Positions 43,868 to 53,336 of a stretch of DNA of 64,000 nucleotides are shown here, piece by piece. Both the position numbers and the translations under genes were made by a program. Below the pieces are notes generated by a model. That model was given only the letters and a program-made list of their open reading frames with translations, did not search any database and was not told the origin of the DNA. Position 1 is the stretch's first letter, and the number at the start of each line of letters is the position of its first letter. Origin of the DNA: a virus; IMG/VR virus record IMGVR_UViG_3300028676_000005, positions 165,430 to 229,429 of that record; one strand, written 5' to 3'.

Positions 43868-45155
43868 GTTAGAGTATCTTAAACATTGGCTAGAGGTAAA
43901 GGGGTACGCTGCCAAGGCGGCACTCCAATCCTTTATTTCTATCCAATTAGAAGATGAAGACAGTTCAGGTGCCTTTAAGAAGATTGAGCATGCCGTCTTT
44001 ATTGAAGGCGGTAAGTTCCACGCGTTTGTTGATGGCAAACAGGTAACTATTGAAGGCGATGTAAACCTTCCCTTTTATCACAACGATGACTTCATTAAAG
44101 TACCTGCTGATTTCCACCCAGTATTGCAGGGCAAGAACTACGTCACTACCTTTGGTCTGTTGATCTTCAACATTATTCTTTTCTGGGAAGTGTTCGGTAA
44201 AAAGGTTGACTATGTAAACGAAGAGTTTACGTCCAGCTTTATCAAGAAGACCATTGAGCGGCTCATGGTGGATAACCCTAAAGAAGGGGAAACCGTTCCG
44301 GAAGACAAAGCTTCTGTAGATGACTGCCTCAAGTTTACTCGTCACTGTAATTACCTGGAAGGTCTTGGTACTTACTTTGTTAAGCCTGGTGGTATTGACG
44401 CGTTGACCGCTAGTCCTAAAGTTCTTAAGCGTAAAGCAGAACTCTTTGCACAACTTAAGAAAGACGGTAAGCTCAATGATCCAGTTGCGTTTACTAAGGT
44501 TATTAAAGAGCTGGTAGATCTTGACCGTGAAGAAATGCTTAATGGCCCAAGTGCCAACTTCTTCATCAATGATAAGTTCATCTCTAACGCCCGCAAACGT
44601 ATGTTCATTGCGTTTGGTATTGAGCCGAAGGGCGATGGGTGGGTTGGTCTGTCGATGTCCCTGGACGAAGGCATGGACCCTAACGAGATCGTTGCCTACA
44701 TTAACACGGCAGTGGCTGGTAGTTACTCTCGCTCGATGTCTACTGGTGAAGGTGGTGCTCAAGTAAAAGGCATCCTTAAACTTGTTGGTCGTCGTAAAGT
44801 AGGTAGCCCTGACTGTGGTACTAAACTTGGCGAGGCTCGCTATATCCACGAAACCTTTGGTCGTCGTTGGATTGGTAGTTTCTATTGCAAAGGTACCGAA
44901 GGGGTTCTCATCACTAAGGATAATCTGCCAGAACTTATTGGCAAGACTCTGTTGATCCGCTCCCCAGCGTTCTGTGCTGAGAGTGAAGGTAACTTCTGTG
45001 TTAAGTGTTGTGGTGAAGGCTTGGGCAAACTTGCTAACCGTCTGAGTGCCGAGGTTGTTCGTATTCCTACAACAGCCATGCTTACTCGAATGAAAGCAGC
45101 TCACATTGCTGGTGCAAGTACCGTTGTAATGGATCTTGCTATTGCAATCAAATAA
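43860..45155 (+). CDS. RNA polymerase beta-prime C-terminal-like subunit (candidate virion RNAP)
   Basis: 431 residues. The C-terminal third has the bacterial beta-prime order: SGSY..MSTGEGGAQVKGILKLVGRRKVG, here given as its key parts TGEGGAQVKG and GRRKVGSPDCG, then RSPAFC, GNFCVKCCGEG and a trigger-loop-like MLTRMKAAHIAGAS. C319, C372, C380 and C383 reproduce the four-Cys zinc site (DCGT, RSPxxC, GxCxxC) of beta-prime. The protein ends about 20 residues into the trigger region, much shorter than the 669-residue beta-prime C part at 49018-51027, so the window encodes two different ones. As phiKZ-like phages carry a virion and a non-virion polymerase, and this one lies among structural genes, I assign it tentatively to the packaged enzyme. 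Confidence 0.65.
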   Translation: MTKLEYLKHWLEVKGYAAKAALQSFISIQLEDEDSSGAFKKIEHAVFIEGGKFHAFVDGKQVTIEGDVNLPFYHNDDFIKVPADFHPVLQGKNYVTTFGLLIFNIILFWEVFGKKVDYVNEEFTSSFIKKTIERLMVDNPKEGETVPEDKASVDDCLKFTRHCNYLEGLGTYFVKPGGIDALTASPKVLKRKAELFAQLKKDGKLNDPVAFTKVIKELVDLDREEMLNGPSANFFINDKFISNARKRMFIAFGIEPKGDGWVGLSMSLDEGMDPNEIVAYINTAVAGSYSRSMSTGEGGAQVKGILKLVGRRKVGSPDCGTKLGEARYIHETFGRRWIGSFYCKGTEGVLITKDNLPELIGKTLLIRSPAFCAESEGNFCVKCCGEGLGKLANRLSAEVVRIPTTAMLTRMKAAHIAGASTVVMDLAIAIK

Positions 45156-45176
45156 AAGCAAAAAAATAAACATGAC

Positions 45177-45212
45177 TAACCCTCCTAGCCCCGTAAAGGG
45201 CTAGGAGGGTTA
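45177..45212. terminator. Bidirectional terminator hairpin
   Basis: Perfect 15-bp stem (TAACCCTCCTAGCCC and complement) with a six-base loop between convergent stops at 45155 and 45225. Confidence 0.85.
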
Positions 45213-45224
45213 TGCCAAAACAGG

Positions 45225-45791
45225 CTAACTGGTTTTCATGGAAAAGGTGTTAGGGTCAAAACTATTAAGGCTTATTGGGGTAGGCTCCAACATAGAGGCC
45301 AAAACGTTGTTCTGTTCCAATGCGCTTTCAGCATGTCCATACAGACAGTAGACAATGCAACCCTTGCCATGGATAGCGTTGAAATGGAAACCTGAAACAA
45401 TAGCAGGGTCAGTAAAGACACTGCCAAGGCCCAGAATTGTTGATATGTCATTTGCCGCTTCAATCGAATGAATAGCGAGGTTCAGACGAGAGACCGCCAT
45501 TTCGTGGTTATCAGAATTGTAGCCATAGTTGGCTTCATCAATCGTGATACCATTTGCCTGATCAAGACTCTTGGTCACCTCAAGCATGTATTCTGCTGAA
45601 GTGTCCAATTGGTTCTCAGGATACTCGTTAACAAACTCAGCGCTTTCGAGTACCGATACAGCATCAGGAGCAGCCGCCACCAAGATGTTCATAATGGCTT
45701 CGATTACCAGAAATCCAACAAAGTCATTACTTACGTCGCTATACAACTCTTCTTGAGTGCTGGGGTCGATCTTAACAACGAAGTTATGCAT
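45225..45791 (-). CDS. Hypothetical protein
   Basis: 188 residues, acidic and helical, no motif recognised. Start ATG at 45791, five bases after the previous stop. It is last in a three-gene run (46623, 46195, 45791) of small proteins downstream of the helicase. These may be virion or replication accessory proteins. Confidence 0.5.
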   Translation of the reverse strand: MHNFVVKIDPSTQEELYSDVSNDFVGFLVIEAIMNILVAAAPDAVSVLESAEFVNEYPENQLDTSAEYMLEVTKSLDQANGITIDEANYGYNSDNHEMAVSRLNLAIHSIEAANDISTILGLGSVFTDPAIVSGFHFNAIHGKGCIVYCLYGHAESALEQNNVLASMLEPTPISLNSFDPNTFSMKTS

Positions 45792-45796
45792 TAGGA

Positions 45797-46195
45797 TTAA
45801 TCCTTACGCAAATCGATAATCAGCTGGATTCCAGTCAGGGTGGTATTGGTAATCTGGAACATCATACCCTTATAAGGAACCAGGGTATTAAAAGCGTCTT
45901 GCACGTACTTGTTTTGTTCAAACATTTTGAAAGCTGCCGACAGTTCTTTGGCCTCGCTTTCAATAAACTCGCTAATCTTCTTCGCTGTCGTGTAATGCGG
46001 CGGCGGAGTGATGTACAGTTGAATGAACGACTTCGATGGGTCCTCGAAAGTAACACCGGTCATAATGGAACGAATGCGCAGTTCCAACAGCTTCTGAACC
46101 AGGTGATAGTAACGACACTCTTCGATCCCGGGGGTAGGAACAGTAAGAGTAACTACTTCTTGGGCAACAGAAGGAGCAAAGGGAGTATGGCTCAT
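45797..46195 (-). CDS. Hypothetical small protein
   Basis: 132 residues. It begins with a Pro/Ser/Thr-rich arm (MSHTPFAPSVAQEVVTL), then an alpha/beta domain with a PPPHYTT turn near residue 70. The ATG overlaps the upstream stop (ATGA). No family recognised. Confidence 0.5.
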   Translation of the reverse strand: MSHTPFAPSVAQEVVTLTVPTPGIEECRYYHLVQKLLELRIRSIMTGVTFEDPSKSFIQLYITPPPHYTTAKKISEFIESEAKELSAAFKMFEQNKYVQDAFNTLVPYKGMMFQITNTTLTGIQLIIDLRKD

Positions 46196-46623
46196 ATCAG
46201 GGTACCTCCAATGAGTACTACAATGTTGTCTTTGTTTATTTTGGACAACACGCTGGTTATATTTAAAAGCAGATAAGCCGCGTCAATATCTGGCTGGTTA
46301 TCGGTAATCAGATCTTCGAAACGTTTACGCACTGAGGTGTGGTAATCAAGCCGATGGCCAATAGGGTCTTTAGAAAAGGAGCGGGCTTCTTCCTCACTAA
46401 GGAAATTAGCTGTTTCCACTTCACCGTCTTGGTCGTACAGAAGCTCGGTTAGAGCGCTATGATACCAACTATCACTTAACCCCTCCTCGGTGTTAATAAA
46501 GTCTGTCAGAAAGAGATCTAAGGAGCTTTGAATTGCTTTAACAACTATGTTGCTACAACTACCAATACCCTCTGATCGAAGTATCAGTGTTGCTGTACCA
46601 GGAACGGCTCGGTTATCCGCCAT
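46192..46623 (-). CDS. Hypothetical small protein
   Basis: 143 residues, acidic, helical, no recognised motif; begins MADNRAVPG. It follows the helicase stop by 30 bases and overlaps the next gene by four, so it is in the same minus-strand transcript. The function is unknown. Confidence 0.5.
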   Translation of the reverse strand: MADNRAVPGTATLILRSEGIGSCSNIVVKAIQSSLDLFLTDFINTEEGLSDSWYHSALTELLYDQDGEVETANFLSEEEARSFSKDPIGHRLDYHTSVRKRFEDLITDNQPDIDAAYLLLNITSVLSKINKDNIVVLIGGTLI

Positions 46624-46653
46624 ACCAAACCTCGTAAGGTAACACTCGCGACA

Positions 46654-48963
46654 CTACTGCATCGCGAGGTCAGATTGAAGTACTCTAAACGATTTCTGTT
46701 TAGCTGCAAACGCTACCCGTCGTTTGTCCATACACTCGCCATGTTTGGGAATGTCCACACAGACTGGGAAGATAAAGCGCGCATCACAACGACCGCCAAA
46801 TTTACCTAACAGGTTACGAACACGACCAGCCATCTGTTTGTTCCGTTGTGTGGAGAAAACAGTGTGGAAGGAAATGGCTGTGATCAATCCTGGGATGTCT
46901 TTACCGGTACCGCAGCTACCTGGGGTGGTTATCAGATTTTCGTGCTCCATGTACTTCTTAGGAGTCTTTTTATCCAATGTTCCCAGGAACGTGTCGAAGT
47001 CTTCACCCGGGTAACGCTCCCGGAACTTCTCTTTCATAAGCAGCGCCATTTCAATCAGAGTAAAGAAGAAGATACATTTAGTACCAGGCTCCTTTTGATC
47101 CAAATAAAACATACGATACATTTCGTCGGCTAACTCAAAGTAGAAGTTAGTCAACGCCTCGCTCTTAAGTATAGACTTCTCCAGTGCGATATCATTGTAA
47201 CTACCGAACTGTTGAGATTGAATCTTGTACTTACGAACATCCATCTGATAAAGATAAGCGACAAAGTCAATGTAGTTCTCAGGTTCTGGTTCTTTAAGCC
47301 GGATTGCGATTGGTGCCATCCTGAGGTACATCTTGTTCATGAATGGATCGTCACCTTTTAAGGTAGCCGACAGCATGAACGTTTTAGCTACGTTACCATA
47401 AAGCATAGACAAGCATACTTCATGGAACGACTCATGACTCTCGTCGATCACACGCAGCCCAGGGGCTATCTTAGCGATGACAGTGTCAAGGCATGGTAAG
47501 TTACCATCCTTTCGCTGCGCCCGCATGTACGTGCTTATACGAGTAATAGGAAGGATAATTAACTTAGGCTCGATCCGCCCATCATTAATAATGTCTCCCA
47601 ATCTTGGTAAATCAGTAAACTCCCAAATCAATACGTCTTTTGCAGCAACCTCAAACATTTCTGCTAGGTCTTTCTGCCAGATAGGGATGTAACGTGGCTG
47701 AATAGTAATCAATGTTCGCTTGCCAAGTTTCATCATGGCAAACAACGACATATACGTGTTGTGTGTCACAATGAAATCGTCGGTAATGTAAAGCCGACTT
47801 GGGTGAGCAATAGAAATGCAACGAACTGGCTCAGATATTTTAAGATCCTCGATTGACATGATTGCCAACTCGGGAACTTCTAGTCTGACTAACTCACCAG
47901 CACGCTTCTTGTAAATTGGATCACTAAACAGATCTTCTGGTCGTGAGTACCAGACGGTCATCCAATGACCCGTGTCACCGTCTTCATGACCGTGATACAG
48001 CGCTTTACCGCCTAAACTGCGAACAAGGTATTGTACTTCTTCTAATTCTTCCTTATCGTCACTACGGAACCCTAGGTAGCGATCGTCAATAACCATGAAG
48101 CCATTAGTCATCAATGAACGCAATTTGTTTAAACGCTGCTTGTTACTTCCGTACCGATGATCGAAACCTTCTTCAATATTCGGCACACGTTCTGATTTGC
48201 ACAGTGGTATTGTTACACCAGACAGGCGCCCTTTAGTGTCTTGTAGCTCCAGCAACATCCTGGTACTAAAGACCTTACGGAAATCACCAGGCTCAGCCCC
48301 AGGGGCTTCTTTGCCATGATGATCAAACACATCCCACATATGGTCGAGTCCCACATCAACAGACCGGCCATCTTCAAACTTTACACGATACAACTGTTCC
48401 GTGTCTTGTGGGTACACACCGGTAACGTAAGTGACCGATCCATCCCAGGCGATTACTTTATCGCCTTTAACCAATTCGCCCATGGTAGTCCAGCCACCAG
48501 GGATTTTTACTTTGGCATACAACGGCTGAGATTTACCACCACCAGTAGGAGCCGCGTTAACTTTCAACGCACCTGGCTTTAACTGATAGTCAATCCATTC
48601 ATGTTGGTGCTCTCGAGGAGTCTTAAACTGCTCTTTGATGGCAAACTCTACGTCTACCCCAACAATCTCTGGTTCTTTCTTTAAAACGATCCTGGCTTCG
48701 TTATAACCACGATACTTGGCCAGGTTGATCAGATCCTTGAGGATCGAAAGCGGCATGCGGTATTCAGTGCGATCGTTATTAGTGCGGGCAAAGACGTGCG
48801 TCGGTACCCAGCGCTTTTTACGACTGTTAGGGATTGCCTCTTGACCGAACTTGGTTAATTCAGTTCGACAATAGGGTCTTAATACTTGTGCTTCAAACTC
48901 ACCGTAGAAATCCTTTACGATGATGTAGTTGTTTGCAACACTTATAGTTGCGACAGAACGCAT
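46654..48963 (-). CDS. SF2 DNA helicase (UvsW/RAD-type) interrupted by an intein
   Basis: 769 residues as translated; about 511 after protein splicing. Extein motifs: Walker A AAPTGGGK|T (141-144, then T403), DEAH-type box VIDESH (507-510), motif III SAT (532-534), a GTGKDIPG segment near 686-692 and motif VI QMAGRVR (710-716). This is a complete superfamily 2 core, likely used for branched-DNA or replication-fork remodelling. An N-terminal ~120-residue domain precedes it. The intein (residues 145-402) splits the P-loop between K and T, so the helicase is inactive until splicing. It follows the beta-prime C-terminal gene after a hairpin-containing spacer. Confidence 0.82.
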   Translation of the reverse strand: MRSVATISVANNYIIVKDFYGEFEAQVLRPYCRTELTKFGQEAIPNSRKKRWVPTHVFARTNNDRTEYRMPLSILKDLINLAKYRGYNEARIVLKKEPEIVGVDVEFAIKEQFKTPREHQHEWIDYQLKPGALKVNAAPTGGGKSQPLYAKVKIPGGWTTMGELVKGDKVIAWDGSVTYVTGVYPQDTEQLYRVKFEDGRSVDVGLDHMWDVFDHHGKEAPGAEPGDFRKVFSTRMLLELQDTKGRLSGVTIPLCKSERVPNIEEGFDHRYGSNKQRLNKLRSLMTNGFMVIDDRYLGFRSDDKEELEEVQYLVRSLGGKALYHGHEDGDTGHWMTVWYSRPEDLFSDPIYKKRAGELVRLEVPELAIMSIEDLKISEPVRCISIAHPSRLYITDDFIVTHNTYMSLFAMMKLGKRTLITIQPRYIPIWQKDLAEMFEVAAKDVLIWEFTDLPRLGDIINDGRIEPKLIILPITRISTYMRAQRKDGNLPCLDTVIAKIAPGLRVIDESHESFHEVCLSMLYGNVAKTFMLSATLKGDDPFMNKMYLRMAPIAIRLKEPEPENYIDFVAYLYQMDVRKYKIQSQQFGSYNDIALEKSILKSEALTNFYFELADEMYRMFYLDQKEPGTKCIFFFTLIEMALLMKEKFRERYPGEDFDTFLGTLDKKTPKKYMEHENLITTPGSCGTGKDIPGLITAISFHTVFSTQRNKQMAGRVRNLLGKFGGRCDARFIFPVCVDIPKHGECMDKRRVAFAAKQKSFRVLQSDLAMQ
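47758..48531 (-). mobile_element. Intein in the helicase P-loop, with degenerate homing-endonuclease region
   Basis: 258 residues (145-402 of the precursor). It starts at Ser145 (SQPLYAKVKIPGGWTT), with a block-A-like GDKVIAWDG, a block-B-like VDVGLDHMWDV whose His replaces the usual T-x-x-H context, and ends with block F/G ISIAHPSRLYITDDFIVTHN followed by Thr as the +1 nucleophile. Between them, LRSLMTNGFMVIDD at about 281-294 and EVQYLVRSLGG look like one worn LAGLIDADG repeat. At 258 residues it is longer than a mini-intein (~135) but too short for a full two-motif endonuclease. Splicing should be intact; homing is probably lost. Confidence 0.85.
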
Positions 48964-48990
48964 TCAATATCCTCTTTACATAGGGGGGTG

Positions 48991-49015
48991 GGTACCCCCC
49001 TTGCGGGGAGGCACC
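48991..49015 (-). other. G/C-rich hairpin upstream of the helicase gene
   Basis: On the minus strand GGTGCCTCCCC-GCAA-GGGGGGTACC forms a ~10-bp stem with a GNRA tetraloop and one G-U pair, three bases past the stop at 49018. No U-tract follows, so it may be an RNA-processing or stabilising element rather than a terminator. Confidence 0.4.
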
Positions 49016-49017
49016 TA

Positions 49018-51027
49018 TTACGTTACCCCGTGCTGGAAGAAGGTTTCCAATGGACTGGACTGACGATCTTTTACCAGGAAGGTTTTAACGTTGCTGAGAA
49101 CAGTCTGTTGACCCTCAGCAATGAGCATGGTACCAGCACCTCGGTTCTTCACACACGTCATAAAGTTCTCAAAGTACTTTGGACCAGTACCCCAAGTTAG
49201 CTTATACGACAGATTGGCTGGATCTTTACACAGCAATGCAGCCAGCATGATTTCCGGGTGTATGATGTTAATGCCCTTAGTTTCCTGGGCGATGAGTGTC
49301 CAGAACTCGGCCAGCACTTCACCAAAGATCTTGGGAGTTACTGGTTGCGATTTCCAGGCGCTGTTACGCTTGTTGAACGTCAAGAAGTTTTCTACACGAC
49401 TGCGGTGAGCATCCAAGCCTTCCCGTGTAAGTGGGAGTACAAAGATTGGAGCTTTAGCCGACCAGCCATCCAGATTGACTGCAATGTGTTTCTTATCGAG
49501 AACTTCCCAGCCTTTGTCCATAAGGAACCGCAGGAACTCCAACGAGAACCGTGAGGTACGTGAGGATACAGAAGTTTGAGCCGAATGTTGTTGGATAGTT
49601 TTACCACCCACCATTACGTCTTCGATCTCATACTGGAACGTAACGTCAGCAAAGTAAGGAAGTTTATCAATCCCTACTTCGTCGAGTACGTCTAGCGAAC
49701 GCAAGTCAGCTAGGTCGCGGACCATACTTGACTTGAGAATTAACTTAGTATCTTTTACGCACATCTCTGGCTTGAGGAAGATTTTGTCTCCATCAGAGGT
49801 CAGGATCTCACGGTCCTTGTTAGCTACCACGAACCGGCGACTTACAGCATTTCGGATAAAGTGCTTAGTAGAAAGCATCTTCTGACCAAGCGGGTTACAA
49901 ATGGTTGTCGCAGCAAACATCCCGAGGTTTGCGTCTCGAGCCATGATGACGTTGTACGGGATAGAACCTTTCATGGCTCCCACACACTTACCACACGGCA
50001 TGCCATCCACACCAGCCGTACAGAAAGCAATACTGCGGAAACGAATGGTCTCCCCAGTTTTAATCTCAAGTACGTTTGTATGGTCAATCATTCTTTCGCT
50101 ACCGTCATCCATCAGACGGTATTTGCCTACGCAGGCTAGTGCCAGCTCAGCGCTAGGAATGTACATCTCAACCAGCTGGTTGCTACCACAGTCGACATCA
50201 TGAAGAATGCCTTTGACCACAGCAGTTGCTAAGTGAGTTTTACGGTGAAACCATTCGGAGTCTTTCAGCCCACGGCCGTTAGAGATCAAGCTCATACCGG
50301 ATGATTTACCATCACCCAACACGTCTACTTGGTCCACGATGCCTTCGGCGTAGTTACTCATGATTGCGTTTGGTAGGATCGCGTTACTCAGGTCAAATAC
50401 GTTAGCACGTAAAACTGCCAACTGATATGCCTGGTTAACACTCACGCCGCCTGTGCGCGTCATCAGTGCAACGGTATTATTGATCAGACTTTCGTCATTA
50501 CGAATATGGTCGCTAAACATGTTTTCGCCATCATCGATGGAGATCTCACGATTGCGTACCTTTCTTTGTATTTCGATAATGCCTGGGTTCAGCATTAACT
50601 CATCCACGCATTCAGCGCGAGCAGAGATAATGGAACGTTCGGTCATTACCGTGATCATGTTGTTAAGCTTGGCTTGCCAAGCGTGGATCAGTCGCTTGTT
50701 GTGATCGTTCTCAACTGGGTTAGGTAAGTCTCCCTTAATACCGAGGATGTAATCCAACGGAATCTTGAGAGTTCTGTCATTGTAAACAATGTTCCGGTGT
50801 TTCTCTTCACGAGGAGACGGGACCAATTCGTCAATGCTGTACGGGACGTCGTTATACTTACGGTGAATCAACAGGCCTTGCCAGGTTAGCATCAACGCAT
50901 ATGAATCAGACTTGGCTTTGCGGCCAGCGTCATCAACAACGTCAACCGCCTTTCGGATGTTTCGCCAACGGAGAATATCCTTTTCCGTTAAATTGGCGAA
51001 GTACCGAAGATTTACTTCCATTGTCAT
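49018..51027 (-). CDS. RNA polymerase beta-prime C-terminal subunit (phiKZ gp74-like, non-virion RNAP)
   Basis: 669 residues, close to the ~680 I recall for phiKZ gp74. Motifs in order: a SGMSLISNGRGLKDSEWF segment with HLATAVVKGI, matching the 'GARKGLADTALKTA' region before the zinc site; C280 (DCGS), C336 (RSIAFC), C345 and C348 (PCGKC) as the beta-prime four-Cys zinc site; then ANLGMFAATTICNPLGQKML, shown here by ANLGMFAATT and NPLGQK, corresponding to '[21 protein letters not shown]', the bridge/trigger-loop start. RBS AAGGG seven bases before the ATG. It follows the beta C-terminal gene by ten bases, so these two polymerase parts are made together. Confidence 0.82.
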   Translation of the reverse strand: MTMEVNLRYFANLTEKDILRWRNIRKAVDVVDDAGRKAKSDSYALMLTWQGLLIHRKYNDVPYSIDELVPSPREEKHRNIVYNDRTLKIPLDYILGIKGDLPNPVENDHNKRLIHAWQAKLNNMITVMTERSIISARAECVDELMLNPGIIEIQRKVRNREISIDDGENMFSDHIRNDESLINNTVALMTRTGGVSVNQAYQLAVLRANVFDLSNAILPNAIMSNYAEGIVDQVDVLGDGKSSGMSLISNGRGLKDSEWFHRKTHLATAVVKGILHDVDCGSNQLVEMYIPSAELALACVGKYRLMDDGSERMIDHTNVLEIKTGETIRFRSIAFCTAGVDGMPCGKCVGAMKGSIPYNVIMARDANLGMFAATTICNPLGQKMLSTKHFIRNAVSRRFVVANKDREILTSDGDKIFLKPEMCVKDTKLILKSSMVRDLADLRSLDVLDEVGIDKLPYFADVTFQYEIEDVMVGGKTIQQHSAQTSVSSRTSRFSLEFLRFLMDKGWEVLDKKHIAVNLDGWSAKAPIFVLPLTREGLDAHRSRVENFLTFNKRNSAWKSQPVTPKIFGEVLAEFWTLIAQETKGINIIHPEIMLAALLCKDPANLSYKLTWGTGPKYFENFMTCVKNRGAGTMLIAEGQQTVLSNVKTFLVKDRQSSPLETFFQHGVT

Positions 51028-51037
51028 GTCACGGCCC

Positions 51038-53248
51038 TTATTGTGGGGATTGACTATCTTCTTTCAGGATAGCGTTAAGGGTTTCGTCTTGAAGCATTTC
51101 TGCCATCACATGTTCAGGCACAAAGTTATCGGCTGATCGATCTTCAGGAAGCTCTGCACGAATTGTCCAACCAGAGTCAGACAACATGTCCATGGACATT
51201 TGCACGGCTCGGTTATAGATGTACTCGTCAGGCTTAACCAACAGGTCAATGTTAAACGAATCGTTTGCACGAATGATGCGACGAGTTACCCTGGTACGCA
51301 ACTCCGGGGAGTTAGCCAATGCCAAGTTCTTATTGATTTCCTGAGCACCGGCCTGGCTAGCAGTCAGACGAGCCTCAGTTTCACCTTTGTTACGGTTAGG
51401 CTTGTTTTGCAGGAAGTCTGCATATTTGTACATGTCGTTTGGTTTAGCGGGCATACCAAACATGTTGGAGAGTGGCATTGCTTGCGCACTCATATCTGTA
51501 CCGAACTTATCCAACAACATGAAGTGCTGGTTAGTCATGAGTACAGGGTTGTCGCTTTCTACGTTTTCCCCAAGACTATCGTAGAAGGTAATCTTTTCTG
51601 GTTTATAGGAGTAGACCTGGCGCAGTGCACGAATGATGGCAACACCATACAGCTTGGTGTTACTAACAACTTGGACACTGATTTGTGTCTTAGCGGTGTA
51701 ATCAATGTACTCTGCAATTACAGCATCACCTACCACTGTCCGTTTAACCAGCTCAGCAAACTCTGGGAAACCGGTCTCGAAGAACTTCATCAGTGTGGCG
51801 AAAGCTTCGGCGTACTTACCTTGCTTACGCAGGGCAACTACTTCTTTATGAACGCGAACGTTAATAAAGTTAATACTTTGTTCCAACAACATCGAGAAGA
51901 TCTGCCGACGGAATGCCGGGATGTTGTTAATAACGATATCTGCATAGGTGCCGTCTGGTGCACGAGGTGCCATCCATTGCGGGATGATTCTTACGATTAC
52001 ACCTTTGTCGCCGTTCATACCAGTCATCTTGAACTTAGCACGAGCGACCACGTTTTCACGCAGGATTATGTTTACGGTCCAGTCTTTCAACTTGGAACGC
52101 TTGATGCCACGGAACAGTGTGTTGATTTTACCCAGTGGGCTACGGGTATAACTGGCGGACGCCATACGCAGGAAAGTATCCAGCTGGTTAGACACTGGAA
52201 TGTCCAGGTCATTGTTAGCAGCCAGCTTTTGGTTATACCAGCGGATTACGCTGTTCCACATGTCGTTCTGACGACGTTCGTAACGATCCAGTTGTTTGGT
52301 ATGGGTTTGCTCAATGTGGTCCGTAGAGCGGTTATTAGAGCGGTCCTTCATACGCTCGCTGATTACTTCCACCGACATTACCTCTGCATCCACTGGGGTG
52401 CGGAACAGAATGTCATGGTTGATGTCAGGAGTACGCAGTGCTTTCTTGGTCAGTGTGGTGAGAGCCGTTTTGCTGTTACGCTTACGGAAACCCATTACAA
52501 TGCCGTCTGCACGAATACGTTCGCCAGATTCTGGCAACGCCTTTGGATCATCGTCAGTACCATACAGCATCAAAGGAACTACTTCATCTTCGTTCCAGCT
52601 GTGGCTGCGCAAGTGTTTAAACATGCACATCAGCTTTTGAGATGCCGCTACGTCGGTAATGGCGATACCGTCCTCTTCGGTGTAGTGGAATGAACCGGCG
52701 CAGGTTACCAGGTCAGTACCAAATAGCCATTCTTTGGTATCACTGATACGAGGACTTTGACCAAAGATAGTGCCTTTAGGGAATCGGGCACCTTTCTCAA
52801 TACGACCCATTACTTTCTGGTCGTACACATATTCAAAACCGATATAAGTATTCTGTGTATTGTATTTAGGTAGTTCCAAAACGTCATAAGCATTGAGCTC
52901 GTCGTTCTTAAATACCAGCCACATGGCACCCCATTTGTCAATGATGTCCCCAGAAGGGCTTGGGGAGTTTACAAAGAAGACTTCTTCAACCACCATGTTA
53001 CTAGGTGCTTCAATGCGACGCGCACCTTTTGCATATTGGTATTCTGCACCAGTGATGATCTTGCGTTTAGAACGACCATTGGTGTCTACGGATTTAGGGA
53101 TCATGTTACCAACCATGTACATACGGGTTGGTGATGAAATCCATGGGAAGCATACAAGGTTAATACCGACGCCTTGCAGCTCTGGGTCCATTTGGTTGGG
53201 ACGTTTTAAATATTCGAATTGTTCCGGTAAATTGTCAAAATCAAGCAT
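51038..53248 (-). CDS. RNA polymerase beta C-terminal subunit (phiKZ gp123-like)
   Basis: 736 residues. YTEEDGIAITDVAAS at 189-203 matches beta 'YNFEDSILVSERVV'; KMTGMNGDKGVIV at 407-419 matches beta 'KMAGRHGNKGVIS', the active-centre region that holds catalytic-site lysines; and LTASQAGAQEI further on parallels the 'GGQRFGEMEV' C-terminal segment. The N-terminal half of beta is absent and must come from another gene, as in all phiKZ-like split polymerases. RBS TAGGAGTGGG. It leads directly into beta-prime C (49018-51027). A weaker version of the three-site promoter element lies upstream near 53281-53306. Confidence 0.82.
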   Translation of the reverse strand: MLDFDNLPEQFEYLKRPNQMDPELQGVGINLVCFPWISSPTRMYMVGNMIPKSVDTNGRSKRKIITGAEYQYAKGARRIEAPSNMVVEEVFFVNSPSPSGDIIDKWGAMWLVFKNDELNAYDVLELPKYNTQNTYIGFEYVYDQKVMGRIEKGARFPKGTIFGQSPRISDTKEWLFGTDLVTCAGSFHYTEEDGIAITDVAASQKLMCMFKHLRSHSWNEDEVVPLMLYGTDDDPKALPESGERIRADGIVMGFRKRNSKTALTTLTKKALRTPDINHDILFRTPVDAEVMSVEVISERMKDRSNNRSTDHIEQTHTKQLDRYERRQNDMWNSVIRWYNQKLAANNDLDIPVSNQLDTFLRMASASYTRSPLGKINTLFRGIKRSKLKDWTVNIILRENVVARAKFKMTGMNGDKGVIVRIIPQWMAPRAPDGTYADIVINNIPAFRRQIFSMLLEQSINFINVRVHKEVVALRKQGKYAEAFATLMKFFETGFPEFAELVKRTVVGDAVIAEYIDYTAKTQISVQVVSNTKLYGVAIIRALRQVYSYKPEKITFYDSLGENVESDNPVLMTNQHFMLLDKFGTDMSAQAMPLSNMFGMPAKPNDMYKYADFLQNKPNRNKGETEARLTASQAGAQEINKNLALANSPELRTRVTRRIIRANDSFNIDLLVKPDEYIYNRAVQMSMDMLSDSGWTIRAELPEDRSADNFVPEHVMAEMLQDETLNAILKEDSQSPQ

Positions 53249-53336
53249 GGTCCCACTCCTAATAAAACTTTATACTAGCACACACTGATGATATAGGTTC
53301 AAAAAAGTATAACCACTCCATTATAGAGATTAAGTC

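Noticed and set aside
51200-52693. 497-residue + strand reading frame
   Set aside because: Antisense to the beta C-terminal subunit, which has clear conserved motifs.
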